Origin: Peribacillus muralis
Lineage (GTDB): Bacteria > Bacillota > Bacilli > Bacillales > DSM-1321
Assembly (NCBI RefSeq): GCF_001645685.2
Contig: NZ_CP017081.1
Span: 23,646-87,645 of the forward strand
Direction of reading: 5' to 3'
Length of the DNA: 64,000 bases
Every line of letters begins with the position of its first letter. Positions within the stretch are counted from its first letter, which is position 1. A program made the translations under genes and the position numbers. Shown here in pieces: positions 1-8,288 of this stretch. The notes below the pieces were generated by a model. The model made no database searches, was not told the DNA's origin, and saw only the letters and a program-made list of their open reading frames with translations.

Positions 1-1362
1 ACCCGTCACTTTATTGGCCCCGCCATTCGCACCGCTTCCGCCTGTATCGACGACAGTGATTTTGTCGATATTGCTAAGCGGGCTTGCCACTTGTTTGGCG
101 TATTCCGGAAGCATTTTCAGGATCATATCCATGACGGCTGCCTGACCGAACTGTTCGAAGGCTTCGGCAATCTTCTGTTTGGCTTCAGCCTCTGCCACCC
201 CTTTTAAACGGATGATTTCGGCTTCAGACGTACCCTGTGCCCTTTGTGCGTCCGCTTTGGCTAGACCATCCATACGAACGCGTTCCGCTTCCGCTTGTGC
301 CATGGCTTCGATTTTATACTTATCGGCATCCGCTTCCGTTATCTGTTTCATCTTATTGGCGGAAGCTGCCTGCTCTACCGCATAACGATCGGCATCCGCC
401 TTTTTCTTCACTTCTGAATCATATTGCTTTTCACGGCGAAGGATCTCTTTTTCCTCCAGCTCGATTTGCTTTTGCCTCTCGATGATCCTGATTTGCATTT
501 CCTGCTCGGTTACATCCTGTTTGGAGCGGGCGGTTTCCAAGTCGTATGCTTGGTCAGCACGAGCTTTGGCAATATCTTGCTCACGCCGGAATTCCGCTAC
601 CTTCAGTTTGTTGATTTTTTCGGCTTCGGCTATTTCAGTCGCCCTTTCAAGCTCGGCTCGCTGGGCTTCCTTCGATGCTTCGGCCCGCTTGATTCGCGTT
701 TCCTTCTCTGCTTCAGCTGTAGCGATATCGGCATCCCTTTTCACCTGGGCGATTCTTGGCTTACCAAGAGATTCAAGGTATCCGTTTTTATCACGAACAT
801 CTTTAATCGTGAACGAGACGATAATCAGCCCCATCTTCGCTAAATCCTGTGAGGCTACCCTTTGCACTTCCTGGGAAAACTTTTCACGGTTTTTATAAAT
901 CTCCTCGACTGTCATCGAACCAAGAATGGAACGAAGATGACCTTCTAACACTTCGCGCGCTTCCTGTTCACGGTCATCTTTGGATTTTCCGAGAAATTGT
1001 TCAGCCGCTGTGGCAATGTCGGTGATCGAACCGCCAATCTTGATGATCGAGACACCATCCGCCATGACAGGAACCCCTTGTTCCGTATATACTTCCGGAG
1101 TCGAGACCTCGAGTTTGCTAGAAAGCAAACTTAATGGTTCCGCTTGCTGGAACACAGGCAGGACGAAAGCTCCCCCTCCGCGTACAATCTTAATTTTATT
1201 TCCTGATTCGTCGACGTGGACATTTTTACTGCCCAAGTAGCTTCCGGTTACAATCAAGGCCTCATCAGGACCCGCAGTACGGTATTTCGTAACAAAAACA
1301 GCAATGAGTGCGATCAATAAAAATGCCACAATGGCAACGACAATCCAGATTAAACTAAACAT
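1..1362 (-). CDS. floT: Flotillin-like membrane scaffold protein (C-terminus cut by window edge)
   Basis: 454 codons are visible; the C-terminus lies beyond base 1. One N-terminal membrane segment (about residues 4-25, MFSLIWIVVAIVAFLLIALI) is followed by an SPFH/band-7 domain (about 26-190) and then a long Ala/Glu/Lys-rich coiled coil (about 195-345) rich in AEAE and ADA repeats, the hallmark of flotillins. Members organise liquid-ordered membrane microdomains. The ATG at 1362 is preceded by GGAGGTCATTT on the minus strand. The gene lies 17 bp downstream of the NfeD-family gene, matching the B. subtilis yuaF-yuaG(floT) operon, so it is probably driven by the SigW promoter at 2033-2058. The family call is firm; the symbol rests on this synteny. 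Confidence 0.93.
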   Translation of the reverse strand, partial: MFSLIWIVVAIVAFLLIALIAVFVTKYRTAGPDEALIVTGSYLGSKNVHVDESGNKIKIVRGGGAFVLPVFQQAEPLSLLSSKLEVSTPEVYTEQGVPVMADGVSIIKIGGSITDIATAAEQFLGKSKDDREQEAREVLEGHLRSILGSMTVEEIYKNREKFSQEVQRVASQDLAKMGLIIVSFTIKDVRDKNGYLESLGKPRIAQVKRDADIATAEAEKETRIKRAEASKEAQRAELERATEIAEAEKINKLKVAEFRREQDIAKARADQAYDLETARSKQDVTEQEMQIRIIERQKQIELEEKEILRREKQYDSEVKKKADADRYAVEQAASANKMKQITEADADKYKIEAMAQAEAERVRMDGLAKADAQRAQGTSEAEIIRLKGVAEAEAKQKIAEAFEQFGQAAVMDMILKMLPEYAKQVASPLSNIDKITVVDTGGSGANGGANKVTG

Positions 1363-1379
1363 AAATGACCTCCTACCCC

Positions 1380-1901
1380 TTATTCATTCTCGTGGGGAAT
1401 GACATAGATTACCCCGTTTTTCACTTCAATGATCAAGACTTTCGTATTCGAAACAATTTCTTCATTCTTATAGCTGGCTGCAGTCTTCGCAATGCTTCCA
1501 CTGATGTTTTCGATCAAGACCTCCCCGAACCCATCAACCGGGACCGATGTCAGGACCCTGCCGACCCTGCCTCTCAGATCGTTGTCATGAAAGGCTAAAC
1601 TTTCCTCTGCAGATGAGATGGGAATCAACACGAATACGTTCAGTAGGGTGACGATGGAAATTGAAATTAGCAGGGAAATCGCGGCATTCATCACACTATT
1701 GATTCCTGTAAGCGATTCAAGCAAAAATCCACTTGCAAAAAAGACCGTTAAAAAACTGAAAATGAGTGTTGGATTAAATATATCCGGTAGTTCAAGGCCA
1801 GAGAATATATCATTAAACAAAATGAATAAGAATGTTAGCCCCCCGAAAATAATTAATCCATATAAATAGATCGTTTCTAATGGAACTCCGAATAACTCCA
1901 T
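1380..1901 (-). CDS. yuaF: NfeD-family membrane protein, YuaF-like partner of flotillin
   Basis: 173 residues from the ATG at 1901. An in-frame ATG at 1910 adds MKE, but the AAAGG site ends directly against it and sits about 9 nt before 1901, so 1901 is the better start. Three or four membrane segments fill residues 8-105. A C-terminal OB-fold-like domain follows (about 115-170, with GRVGRVLTSVPVDGFGEVLIE), as in short NfeD1b proteins. Family members sit beside flotillins and are thought to help them in membrane-microdomain upkeep under envelope stress. It is first in the operon with the flotillin gene and has a SigW-type promoter upstream. Confidence 0.88.
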   Translation of the reverse strand: MELFGVPLETIYLYGLIIFGGLTFLFILFNDIFSGLELPDIFNPTLIFSFLTVFFASGFLLESLTGINSVMNAAISLLISISIVTLLNVFVLIPISSAEESLAFHDNDLRGRVGRVLTSVPVDGFGEVLIENISGSIAKTAASYKNEEIVSNTKVLIIEVKNGVIYVIPHENE

Positions 1902-1926
1902 CTCTTTCATCCTTTAAATTTGATTT

Positions 1927-1960
1927 TCCTAGGCAGCAGTCCGCCTTTAACGGCCTAGGA
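1927..1960 (-). promoter_or_regulatory. Hairpin in the yuaF leader
   Basis: TCCTAGGC at 1927-1934 pairs perfectly with GCCTAGGA at 1953-1960 around an 18-nt loop. It lies between the SigW promoter and the yuaF start. There is no U run, so it is not a terminator; it may shape leader stability or translation. Confidence 0.45.
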
Positions 1961-2032
1961 TAGCAATTTGCTGCGAAATGATAATGATGTTCGTGATATA
2001 TGATCCCCTCCAATTATGCTGCATACCTTTAA

Positions 2033-2058
2033 TACGGGTGACAGATCGGAAAGTTTCA
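2033..2058 (-). promoter_or_regulatory. SigW-type ECF promoter for yuaF-floT
   Basis: Reading the minus strand, TGAAAC (2058-2053) is followed after exactly 16 nt by CGTA (2036-2033). This is the consensus for the extracytoplasmic sigma factor SigW of Bacillus, known to drive yuaFGI in B. subtilis. It lies about 130 bp upstream of the start codon. Confidence 0.85.
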
Positions 2059-2281
2059 TTTTTCTCCCACCTTTAGAATAATTTATCCAATTCTTTCGGG
2101 ATGTAAGACTTATTAATGGGGAAGAAACCGGGCATCCAATATATACATATGAAAGTCACTTTGATCTCCCAAAATTAGCGAAGAATTCATTCATTTGCTG
2201 CCTGAGGTCAAGATTAAGCATTTTTTCACGTTTTACAAACGAATTTTCAGTGGGTCTAAGGTACTGCGAAGCATAATGTTA

Positions 2282-2322
2282 TTGACAGTGCTTACGTAAC
2301 ATATTAAAATTCTAATATGTTA
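2282..2322 (+). promoter_or_regulatory. SigA promoter with overlapping palindromic operator, probably BirA-type
   Basis: TTGACA (2282-2287), a 17-nt spacer and TAAAAT (2305-2310) make a good SigA promoter. A perfect inverted repeat, TAACATATTA (2297-2306) and TAATATGTTA (2313-2322) around 6 nt, covers the -10 box. Because the gene downstream is bioY, the biotin repressor BirA is the likely ligand; its Bacillus sites also contain inverted GTTAAC-like arms. The protein assignment is inference. Confidence 0.7.
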
Positions 2323-2360
2323 ACTATAATTATAATAGGTTTACAATAGGAGGAAGCATA

Positions 2361-2933
2361 ATGAAGGAAAGTCATGAGAAGTTAAGAATGATGATGGTTA
2401 CAGCTTTGTTTGCAGCACTTATCGGAATACTGGCACAAATTACGATTCCATTGCCATTGGTACCGATCACAGGACAGACATTGGCTGTCGGGCTGGCAGC
2501 GACAATACTTGGTTCACGTTATGGAACATCTTCGGTTTTGCTTTACTTATTCATCGGAGCCGCAGGAGTGCCGGTTTTCGCTGAGATGTCCGGCGGGCTG
2601 GCCAAAATATTCGGTCCAACGGGCGGTTACTTATTATCCTATATACCAACAGTCTATATAACAGGCCTGATATTGGAAAAAACCCGCTTCACCGTGCCAA
2701 TGGCTTTCCTTGCAAATATAATCGGTATGCTACTTACCTTGATAATCGGAACGGTTTGGTTGAAATATATGAGTTCGCTATCTTGGACAGTAGCGTTTGC
2801 CAGTGGTTTTGCTCCATTTATCATCGTCGGCATCCTGAAGGCTTTCCTTGCATCCTGGCTTGGCATCACGATTCGATCCAGATTAGCAACAGCCAATATG
2901 CTTCCCAAAAAAAATGCGACACTTTCCCGTTAA
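2361..2933 (+). CDS. bioY: Biotin transporter substrate-binding subunit BioY
   Basis: 190 residues and about six membrane helices. It has the BioY signature regions: an N-terminal AALIGILAQITIPLPLVPITGQ helix-loop region (residues about 17-38), GAAGVPVFAEMSGG (about 67-80) and GPTGGYLLSYIP (about 86-97). BioY is the S component of energy-coupling-factor biotin uptake and works with or without the shared EcfAA'T module. AGGAGG at 2350 precedes the ATG with good spacing. It is a single gene, and its promoter carries a palindromic operator, which fits repression when biotin is plentiful. Confidence 0.95.
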   Translation: MKESHEKLRMMMVTALFAALIGILAQITIPLPLVPITGQTLAVGLAATILGSRYGTSSVLLYLFIGAAGVPVFAEMSGGLAKIFGPTGGYLLSYIPTVYITGLILEKTRFTVPMAFLANIIGMLLTLIIGTVWLKYMSSLSWTVAFASGFAPFIIVGILKAFLASWLGITIRSRLATANMLPKKNATLSR

Positions 2934-2955
2934 GCTTTACCTAGGCTAAAGCAAG

Positions 2956-2993
2956 AAAGGGGATCGGTTTTCGGTCCCTCCCCCCCTCTTTGT
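2956..2993 (+). terminator. Possible terminator after bioY
   Basis: AAAGGGG and CCCCTCTTT flank a G/C-rich imperfect stem (GGATCG/CGGTCC) just after the bioY stop. The stem is interrupted, so support is moderate. Confidence 0.4.
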
Positions 2994-3209
2994 TATCCAT
3001 TTATGAAATAGAAAAAAAAGACCCTTATAAAAGAATCTTTTTTACATTTATTTATTGCGGTCCTATCCCCATAAGTCCGAATATGATAGCAAATATATGT
3101 TATCCCCTTTGCTAACCGTATCCATTTTACTATACGATCGGCCATTTGACAACCGTTGAGGAAATATAAGTAAGCCTTCATATTAATGGTGGATACCTTT
3201 TTTGCGTCT

Positions 3210-3698
3210 TTATTTATTGTTCACTTTGTACTCTTTTTTCGTGCCATCATCAAAAACGACTTCTAAATCAAACTCTTCATAGTCATCCTTCAAATTAAAC
3301 ACTTTTGTCACTTCTTGAATGACTTCCTCATCTTTGGAATCTTTCGTGAAAGTCAATTTCTCTAACATAGGAGTCAATTCTTTCATGGCTTCATCACCAA
3401 GAACTTTGTGGTTGTTCGCTTCGTCTTCAATGGAAGCTTCCGTTTGAGCCCCTGTAGCATCATATTCTGCTTCATAGTCGTTATCATTACCTGGATAGTC
3501 AACCTCCAATTGGAAGTCCTTGAACGCGAATGGTAGCTTTTCATTATTATTATCCGTTCCCGTTTCAGTATTCGTGTCCGCTTGGTTTTCATTTTCCTGA
3601 ACCGGTGGATTTTTCACTTCGTCCTTGTCTTCCCCGCATCCAGCCAAAACTAGCATGGCCGCAAATGGTACTGATAATACTTTCAATGTTCTTTTCAT
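3210..3698 (-). CDS. YusW-like lipoprotein
   Basis: 162 residues from the ATG at 3698. An in-frame ATG at 3704 is only 2 nt from AAGGAGG, so 3698 with 8 nt spacing is preferred. A type II signal peptide ends in the lipobox LAGC (residues about 17-20), so the protein should be lipid-anchored outside the membrane. A short acidic, Asn-rich linker (about 20-55) precedes a domain starting FAFKDFQLEVDYPGNDNDYE, the region typical of YusW-like proteins, whose function is unknown. A single gene on the minus strand. Confidence 0.8.
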   Translation of the reverse strand: MKRTLKVLSVPFAAMLVLAGCGEDKDEVKNPPVQENENQADTNTETGTDNNNEKLPFAFKDFQLEVDYPGNDNDYEAEYDATGAQTEASIEDEANNHKVLGDEAMKELTPMLEKLTFTKDSKDEEVIQEVTKVFNLKDDYEEFDLEVVFDDGTKKEYKVNNK

Positions 3699-3815
3699 TG
3701 TCATTTCCTCCTTGGAAGTTTGTATACCTTATCTATTTCCTAAAAGAAGTCTTTTAAAACCAAAAACCTTTTAGATTTCCTAAGGTAAGCCAAATGAAGG
3801 AAACGCTGGAATGAC

Positions 3816-4460
3816 TTATAGTGGAATGATATAAAACAATACAGCAAAAAAGTGTGTGACCGAGCCACCAAGAACGAATACATGCCAAACGGCGTGGTGG
3901 AAGGGAAAACCGCGCCATACATAGAAGATTGCGCCAAACGTGTAAAGCAGCCCCCCTGCAATCAGCAACTGGATGCCAGCAGAAGGCATCGTTGCAGTCA
4001 GCGGACCCCATACGATCACGATCATCCACCCCATGGCGATATAAAGAATCGTTGAAAGGAATAAGAACTTTTTCACATAGAAAGCTTTGAAGACGACTCC
4101 AATTATCGCGACTCCCCAAATGATCCCTAGCAACGTCCAACCGAGGGTTCCTTGTATTACAAGCAGCATAATCGGCGTATATGTGCCTGCAATGAATATG
4201 TAGATTGCTGAATGATCGAAGATTTCGAATAAATCTTTTGTTTTCCCCTCCGGAAAGCTATGAACCAGGGTAGATGATAGATATAAAAGAAGCATGGAGA
4301 CGCCATAAATGACTGAAACGACAACATGCCAAGGCGGTCCCTCCTGTGCCGAGTGTATGATTAAGAATACTAGGGCGGCAATGCTCAATAACGCACCGAT
4401 TCCGTGAGTTATCGCATTGACCACTTCTTCTTTTTTCGTATAAATATGTGTATTGGCCAT
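3816..4460 (-). CDS. Hemolysin III / PAQR-family integral membrane protein (YqfA-like)
   Basis: 214 residues with seven predicted membrane helices. Conserved PAQR landmarks are visible: NAITHGIGALLS near the N-terminus (residues about 15-26), FDHSAIYIFIAGTYTP in the middle (about 81-96) and HHAVWHVFVLGGSVTHF near the C-terminus (about 188-204). The His and Asp residues in these motifs are the presumed metal ligands of the family. The TAGGAG site sits 7 nt from the ATG. Bacterial members affect membrane properties; the historic hemolysin name rests on one B. cereus protein. Confidence 0.88.
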   Translation of the reverse strand: MANTHIYTKKEEVVNAITHGIGALLSIAALVFLIIHSAQEGPPWHVVVSVIYGVSMLLLYLSSTLVHSFPEGKTKDLFEIFDHSAIYIFIAGTYTPIMLLVIQGTLGWTLLGIIWGVAIIGVVFKAFYVKKFLFLSTILYIAMGWMIVIVWGPLTATMPSAGIQLLIAGGLLYTFGAIFYVWRGFPFHHAVWHVFVLGGSVTHFFAVLFYIIPL

Positions 4461-4550
4461 GTTACAGCTCCTAACTCTTTCATTAACATTATTTGATATC
4501 TTTATTATACATCAGTTCAGTCATAGCCATGTAGGAAAGTGAATATTTAC

Positions 4551-4604
4551 TTGAAAATGGAAGTTAATTAGATTATTATCTAATTAGACAACAATCTAAT
4601 TAGG
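4551..4604 (+). promoter_or_regulatory. Promoter and inverted-repeat operator of the DUF2087 regulator gene
   Basis: TTGAAA (4551-4556), a 17-nt spacer and TATTAT (4574-4579) form a SigA promoter. Two palindromic CTAATTAG boxes (4579-4588 and 4595-4604) lie just downstream of the -10 box, 16 bp apart, with a third imperfect ATTAGATTA upstream. The placement suggests autorepression by the encoded ArsR-like protein. Confidence 0.55.
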
Positions 4605-4614
4605 AGGTACAGGC

Positions 4615-5199
4615 GTGCAAATAGAAAAATTGGTCGCATTCCATAAAACGATGGGCGATGTGACGAGAATCAGGATTATATCGATTCTCGCAAATGGACC
4701 AAAACGCGGCCAGGCAATAGCAGGCATATTAAGTCTGACCGCCCCAACCATATCACATCATCTGACTAAATTGAAGGAGATTAATTTAGTGAGAGATCGC
4801 AGGGAGAAAAATTCGGTATATTATTTCTTAAATGATGATGTCCTTCAGCATTATTCTCGGGCATTGCCTGAAATGATATTAAAAAAAGGGGAATCCAAGA
4901 TGGATACGCAAAAACTGTCAGGAGAGCAAAAAAAGATCCTTGAAAATTTCCTTACGGCAGATGGTCGATTGAAAACCATTCCAGCACAAAGGAAAAAGAA
5001 ATTGATCGTTCTTTATCATATAGCTAGCCTTTTGGAAAACGGTCGTAAATATGAGGAAAAAGACTTGAATTCATTCATTCAAACCTTTCATGATGATTAC
5101 GCAACGATAAGACGGGAGCTTATCATCGGAAGCATCATGTATAGGGAAAACAGCATTTATGAACTGAATCCCCGCGAGATGTGGGCCACTATCGAGTAA
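4615..5199 (+). CDS. ArsR-like HTH transcriptional regulator with C-terminal DUF2087
   Basis: 194 residues from a GTG start 6 nt after TAGGAGG. The winged helix-turn-helix lies at about 8-80 and includes TAPTISHHLTKLKEINLV as the recognition region. The C-terminal domain at about 100-185 (FLTADGRLKTIPAQRKKKL, then EKDLNSFIQTFHDDYATIRREL) matches DUF2087, which occurs both alone and fused to such regulators. No metal-binding Cys pair of the classical ArsR type is apparent. The paired CTAATTAG boxes in front of the gene suggest it controls itself. Confidence 0.85.
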   Translation: MQIEKLVAFHKTMGDVTRIRIISILANGPKRGQAIAGILSLTAPTISHHLTKLKEINLVRDRREKNSVYYFLNDDVLQHYSRALPEMILKKGESKMDTQKLSGEQKKILENFLTADGRLKTIPAQRKKKLIVLYHIASLLENGRKYEEKDLNSFIQTFHDDYATIRRELIIGSIMYRENSIYELNPREMWATIE

Positions 5200-5214
5200 C
5201 ATGAATTATTGCAG

Positions 5215-5250
5215 TAAAAAACCGGCTTCCCTCAAGAGGGTGAGCCGGTT
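5215..5250 (-). terminator. Rho-independent terminator of the peptide/ABC cassette
   Basis: AACCGGCT at 5220-5227 pairs with AGCCGGTT at 5243-5250, with an inner CCCTC/GAGGG extension. A U run follows on the minus strand. It lies directly after the corrected stop codon (5259) of the last gene of the minus-strand cassette. Confidence 0.85.
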
Positions 5251-5258
5251 CGATGTTA

Positions 5259-5442
5259 TTAAATGGCAAAATGGTGGCCGCCAATGATCTTGATGACCTC
5301 CAATTTTTCCATCCATTTCTTTTATGATTATTCTTGCAATGTTGTTAAGGGGAATAGTAAGATCCAAATCTGTATCGTATAAAGCATTGTCTATGCCCTT
5401 TACACTCTCAGATAATTTGGGAATCCAGTTATTTATATTCAT
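5259..5442 (-). pseudogene. Small protein of the peptide/ABC cassette, frameshifted near its end
   Basis: The frame from the ATG at 5442 (MNINNWIPKLSESV...) leaves its natural track in an A5 run near 5305 and would otherwise run through the terminator to 5206. With one A fewer it ends DGKLEVIKIIGGHHFAI and stops at 5259, directly before the terminator. That makes a single-base insertion the simplest explanation, giving an intact protein of about 60 residues. The gene overlaps the end of the permease gene by 14 bp. I do not recognise the family. It could be a cassette accessory or immunity protein; the frameshift may be real or a sequencing error. Confidence 0.55.
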
Positions 5443-6889
5443 TATTAAGTCTCCATTTAAAGATAATGGATGATAACATAATCATTATTAATCCGATACA
5501 AAGTATAAATAAGATATTCCATGTTGGAGAGATCAAAGAACTTACATAATTAACAATGATAAAAAGTGGAAGTGCAACAATTACTAGAACAACGATAGTT
5601 AAAACATTGGTTAAGACACTATTTTTAGATACAGGAAATAAAGTACCTAAAATAAAAAACATAAGTATTGATCCAATAATCATTCCAAGAGAATATAAAT
5701 ATACAAGCCAATCTTCTACAAAAGTAAAAGTGATTATTGAAATAAATACAAACTGTAGAATTGCTAACTGAATCAATCCTAATAATTTTGCGCTATGTAC
5801 TCTAAAATTAGATAAGTTATAGATTTTATATAATGGCAAGTAAGACTTACTGTTAGCATATGAACTAAACGCTACTAAACCTACAATAGTAGAAGATCCT
5901 AGAAGGATCATCTCATTGTATCCATTGCCAAAATATATTTTCACTAAGAAAATTATTGATAAAGATGTTATAAGATTTAATATGTTGTTTACATCCCTGG
6001 TTTGGCACAATATTTCTTTTTTTATTAAGTTGAAAAAGATATTGTCTTTAAACTTTGTAAATTGTATAGGTTTAATATATTGTTTTTCTATATTGGTAGA
6101 TACCATATAAAAAGATAAAAAATTCAAGTTTATAATCGCGCCAAAAACTATAAGTGAGAGAAATAGTAGATTTAATACATTTGATACAGAATTTGTTGTA
6201 GCAGCATAAATAGTTGTCATTAATGAAAATAAATCAATTTTAAATTCTTCTGTCAAATAAGCTTCAACATCTATAAAATTTATTGTGTAATAATAAAACA
6301 CCATTGTGATCATCAAAATAATTGTAAGGTTTTTATTAAAAGGGATTTTCAACTTATTAGTTAAGTAGAATAAAGTGTTATATATGATATTTGCTAACGA
6401 CAGAATAAGGATAACTTGTAAATTAACAACTAAGTATGTTAATAAGATGTTACCTATTCCAAAATTATTAACATATAAAGAGGGAAGGAATAGCAACGTC
6501 AATAGGAAATTGATTATTATAGAAACGACTATTACGTATGGTAAAAAAAAACCTAAATTCTTTTCAAAAGTATTAACCGGCAACCACGCAAACATTGTTG
6601 AATACATGTCGTCATCTTGAGTTAACAGTTTAAAGATTATAAACAAAACGAAACTCATAAGTGACATGTTTATTGTAAGTGCAATAGGTAATGTTGTTTC
6701 TATACTATTCGTTAAAAATACTTGAACTAGGTCAGAAGTAATTTGATAGCTTATAAGGGCTCCGGTTCCAGATATAGTCAATAGAAAAAGAGATAAAATA
6801 AGTAATTTTGGAAAGTTATCAATTAATTTGCTAAATTCTTTTTTCCATGTCTGAAGTATTAGTTTAGAAATTATTAATGAGTTTTTCAT
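5429..6889 (-). CDS. Large ABC-type permease of a peptide/antimicrobial export cassette
   Basis: 486 residues from the ATG at 6889; an in-frame GTG at 6898 is the alternative and neither has a strong ribosome site. About twelve hydrophobic segments are spread over the whole length (for example residues 28-50, 66-90, 110-140 and 420-480), with soluble loops near 255-300. It overlaps the end of the ATPase gene by about 26 bp, so the two are translationally coupled and form one transporter. No family is recognised beyond an ABC-2-like permease. AT content is high, around 72 percent, compared with the neighbouring core genes, which suggests acquired DNA. Confidence 0.75.
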   Translation of the reverse strand: MKNSLIISKLILQTWKKEFSKLIDNFPKLLILSLFLLTISGTGALISYQITSDLVQVFLTNSIETTLPIALTINMSLMSFVLFIIFKLLTQDDDMYSTMFAWLPVNTFEKNLGFFLPYVIVVSIIINFLLTLLFLPSLYVNNFGIGNILLTYLVVNLQVILILSLANIIYNTLFYLTNKLKIPFNKNLTIILMITMVFYYYTINFIDVEAYLTEEFKIDLFSLMTTIYAATTNSVSNVLNLLFLSLIVFGAIINLNFLSFYMVSTNIEKQYIKPIQFTKFKDNIFFNLIKKEILCQTRDVNNILNLITSLSIIFLVKIYFGNGYNEMILLGSSTIVGLVAFSSYANSKSYLPLYKIYNLSNFRVHSAKLLGLIQLAILQFVFISIITFTFVEDWLVYLYSLGMIIGSILMFFILGTLFPVSKNSVLTNVLTIVVLVIVALPLFIIVNYVSSLISPTWNILFILCIGLIMIMLSSIIFKWRLNNEYK

Positions 6890-7613
6890 ACCCTGCACTT
6901 CTTTCTTTTAAATTAGACACAGTTAAGAATAACTCTTCAATGGTTTGGCAATGATTATCCTGTAATAATTCATGTACTTTACCATCTGCAACTTTGTATC
7001 CTTTTGAGATTATGGCTACTCTGTCAGCAATTTCTTCTGCAATGTTGAGATCATGTGTGGCTATTAATATGGATTTCCCCTTATTAGTAAAGTTTTTCAT
7101 AAGTTTTTTCAAAACAAGAATTGCTTCGATATCTAACCCTCTAAAGGGTTCATCTAATATAATAAAATCAACATCCAGCATAAAGGCTGAAATCAATTGT
7201 GTCTTTTTTCTCATTCCATGTGAAAACGTTTCTATATTCCTGTTGATAGCTTTTGACATATCAAAAATCTCTATAAGAGTATCCCTCTTAGATTTGGATG
7301 ATTTATTTTTATATATAGAAGATATAAAATCGAAATATTCATTAGCAGTGAGTAATTCTGGCAGCATTAATTCATCTGGTATGTAGGAACTTATACTATT
7401 AAATTCTTTGGTTCCTGCTTCGAATTGAAGATAAGAAACATCACCGGTAGTGGGTTTTATAATATTTAAAATTGAGCCTATTAATGTCGTCTTTCCTGAA
7501 CCATTTGGTCCTGCGAGAGCTACTATCTCACCAGGTAACACTTTGAGGTTGAAATTTTGAACTGCACGTATGCCTCCAACATATACTTTTGAAAGATTAT
7601 TGATTTGAAGCAT
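6864..7613 (-). CDS. ABC transporter ATP-binding protein
   Basis: 249 residues with the full set of ATPase motifs: Walker A GPNGSGKTT (residues about 36-44), the ABC signature as a variant FSHGMRKKTQLISAF, Walker B FIILDEPFRGLD and the switch His in LIATHDL. The signature FSHGM replaces the common LSGGQ, as in DrrA/CcmA-type exporters that move drugs or peptides outward. The start follows AGGGAGG. The gene lies between the peptide gene and the permease gene and has an inverted repeat in front that may lower its expression relative to the peptide. Confidence 0.9.
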   Translation of the reverse strand: MLQINNLSKVYVGGIRAVQNFNLKVLPGEIVALAGPNGSGKTTLIGSILNIIKPTTGDVSYLQFEAGTKEFNSISSYIPDELMLPELLTANEYFDFISSIYKNKSSKSKRDTLIEIFDMSKAINRNIETFSHGMRKKTQLISAFMLDVDFIILDEPFRGLDIEAILVLKKLMKNFTNKGKSILIATHDLNIAEEIADRVAIISKGYKVADGKVHELLQDNHCQTIEELFLTVSNLKERSAGYEKLINNF

Positions 7614-7637
7614 AAGAACCTCCCTTTATCAGTACTT

Positions 7638-7665
7638 AGATCTATCTAATAATCTAGATAGACCT
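7638..7665 (-). promoter_or_regulatory. Inverted repeat between peptide gene and ABC ATPase gene
   Basis: AGATCTATCTA (7638-7648) and TAGATAGACCT (7655-7665) form an 11-bp stem with one mismatch and a 6-nt loop. There is no strong U run, so it could act as a partial terminator, a transcript-processing site or an operator. A device between a small peptide gene and its transporter often sets their expression ratio. Confidence 0.5.
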
Positions 7666-7706
7666 AAATACCTTACATATAAAATAAAAGAATATTTTAA
7701 GAATAG

Positions 7707-7919
7707 CTACTTACATTCGACATTCAAAGATACACCGGACCTATTCCAATTCCATTTACCACTAAACTTTCTGTCTTTTGCGAAAAAACACCATGCTGCC
7801 ATAGCTGCGAACAGTGTAAAAGCAAAAGTCATTAGAACTGCTAATAGAACAACAAACCATGCATGGTCTTCTACTAGACTACTAGCATCATAGATAGCTG
7901 CAGGCGAACTATAACTCAT
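7707..7919 (-). CDS. Small membrane peptide (70 aa), possible cargo of the adjacent ABC exporter
   Basis: A polar leader (MSYSSPAAIYDASSLVEDH) precedes one long hydrophobic helix (residues about 20-47) and a basic, aromatic tail (FAKDRKFSGKWNWNRSG) that ends in a Cys-Lys pair. AGGAGGGG sits 8 nt before the ATG, so translation should be strong. It is the first gene of a minus-strand unit with the ABC ATPase and permease. I do not recognise the family. It could be a bacteriocin-like precursor or a small membrane regulator; no double-Gly leader or modification enzyme is visible. Confidence 0.6.
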   Translation of the reverse strand: MSYSSPAAIYDASSLVEDHAWFVVLLAVLMTFAFTLFAAMAAWCFFAKDRKFSGKWNWNRSGVSLNVECK

Positions 7920-8231
7920 CTACATCCCCTCCTCTCTCTGTAATGTTTAACATATTTGGAACATTATTCATTATAAATCTATCATTACTGGGAACGTTGT
8001 AAATAGCAAAATAGTAAAATAGGTAATATGTACCTTTTATTCATAATTTTTAAAGTAAACAAAAAATTATAATAATGATTATAATAATCATCTTACAAAT
8101 GTTTCATACAAATTAAAAACTTTATTTTGATCAATCTTTTTTCAAAACGCTTTAACTTTTTATAAAACATCTCGGCTTTTTTTCAAAGCCACAATTATTG
8201 AAAAATATACTGAAAATGTACTGACCCAAAA

Positions 8232-8263
8232 ACAAGTAGCAATTTTCTTACTTGTGTTTTTTT
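8232..8263 (+). terminator. Orphan Rho-independent terminator
   Basis: ACAAGTA (8232-8238) pairs with TACTTGT (8249-8255) and is followed by seven T residues. No plus-strand gene lies between 5.2 kb and this point, so it may end a small RNA or be left from lost DNA. Bases 7920-8288 otherwise hold no gene that I can see. Confidence 0.6.
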
Positions 8264-8288
8264 GCTGACTTTTGTTTGGAGAATATAA

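Noticed and set aside
424..1240. Several long plus-strand frames over 0.2-1.2 kb.
   Set aside because: They are antisense shadows of the flotillin gene, whose Ala/Glu-rich codons leave opposite frames open.
2993..3181. 62-codon minus-strand frame after bioY.
   Set aside because: No ribosome site, no family resemblance; it overlaps a likely terminator.
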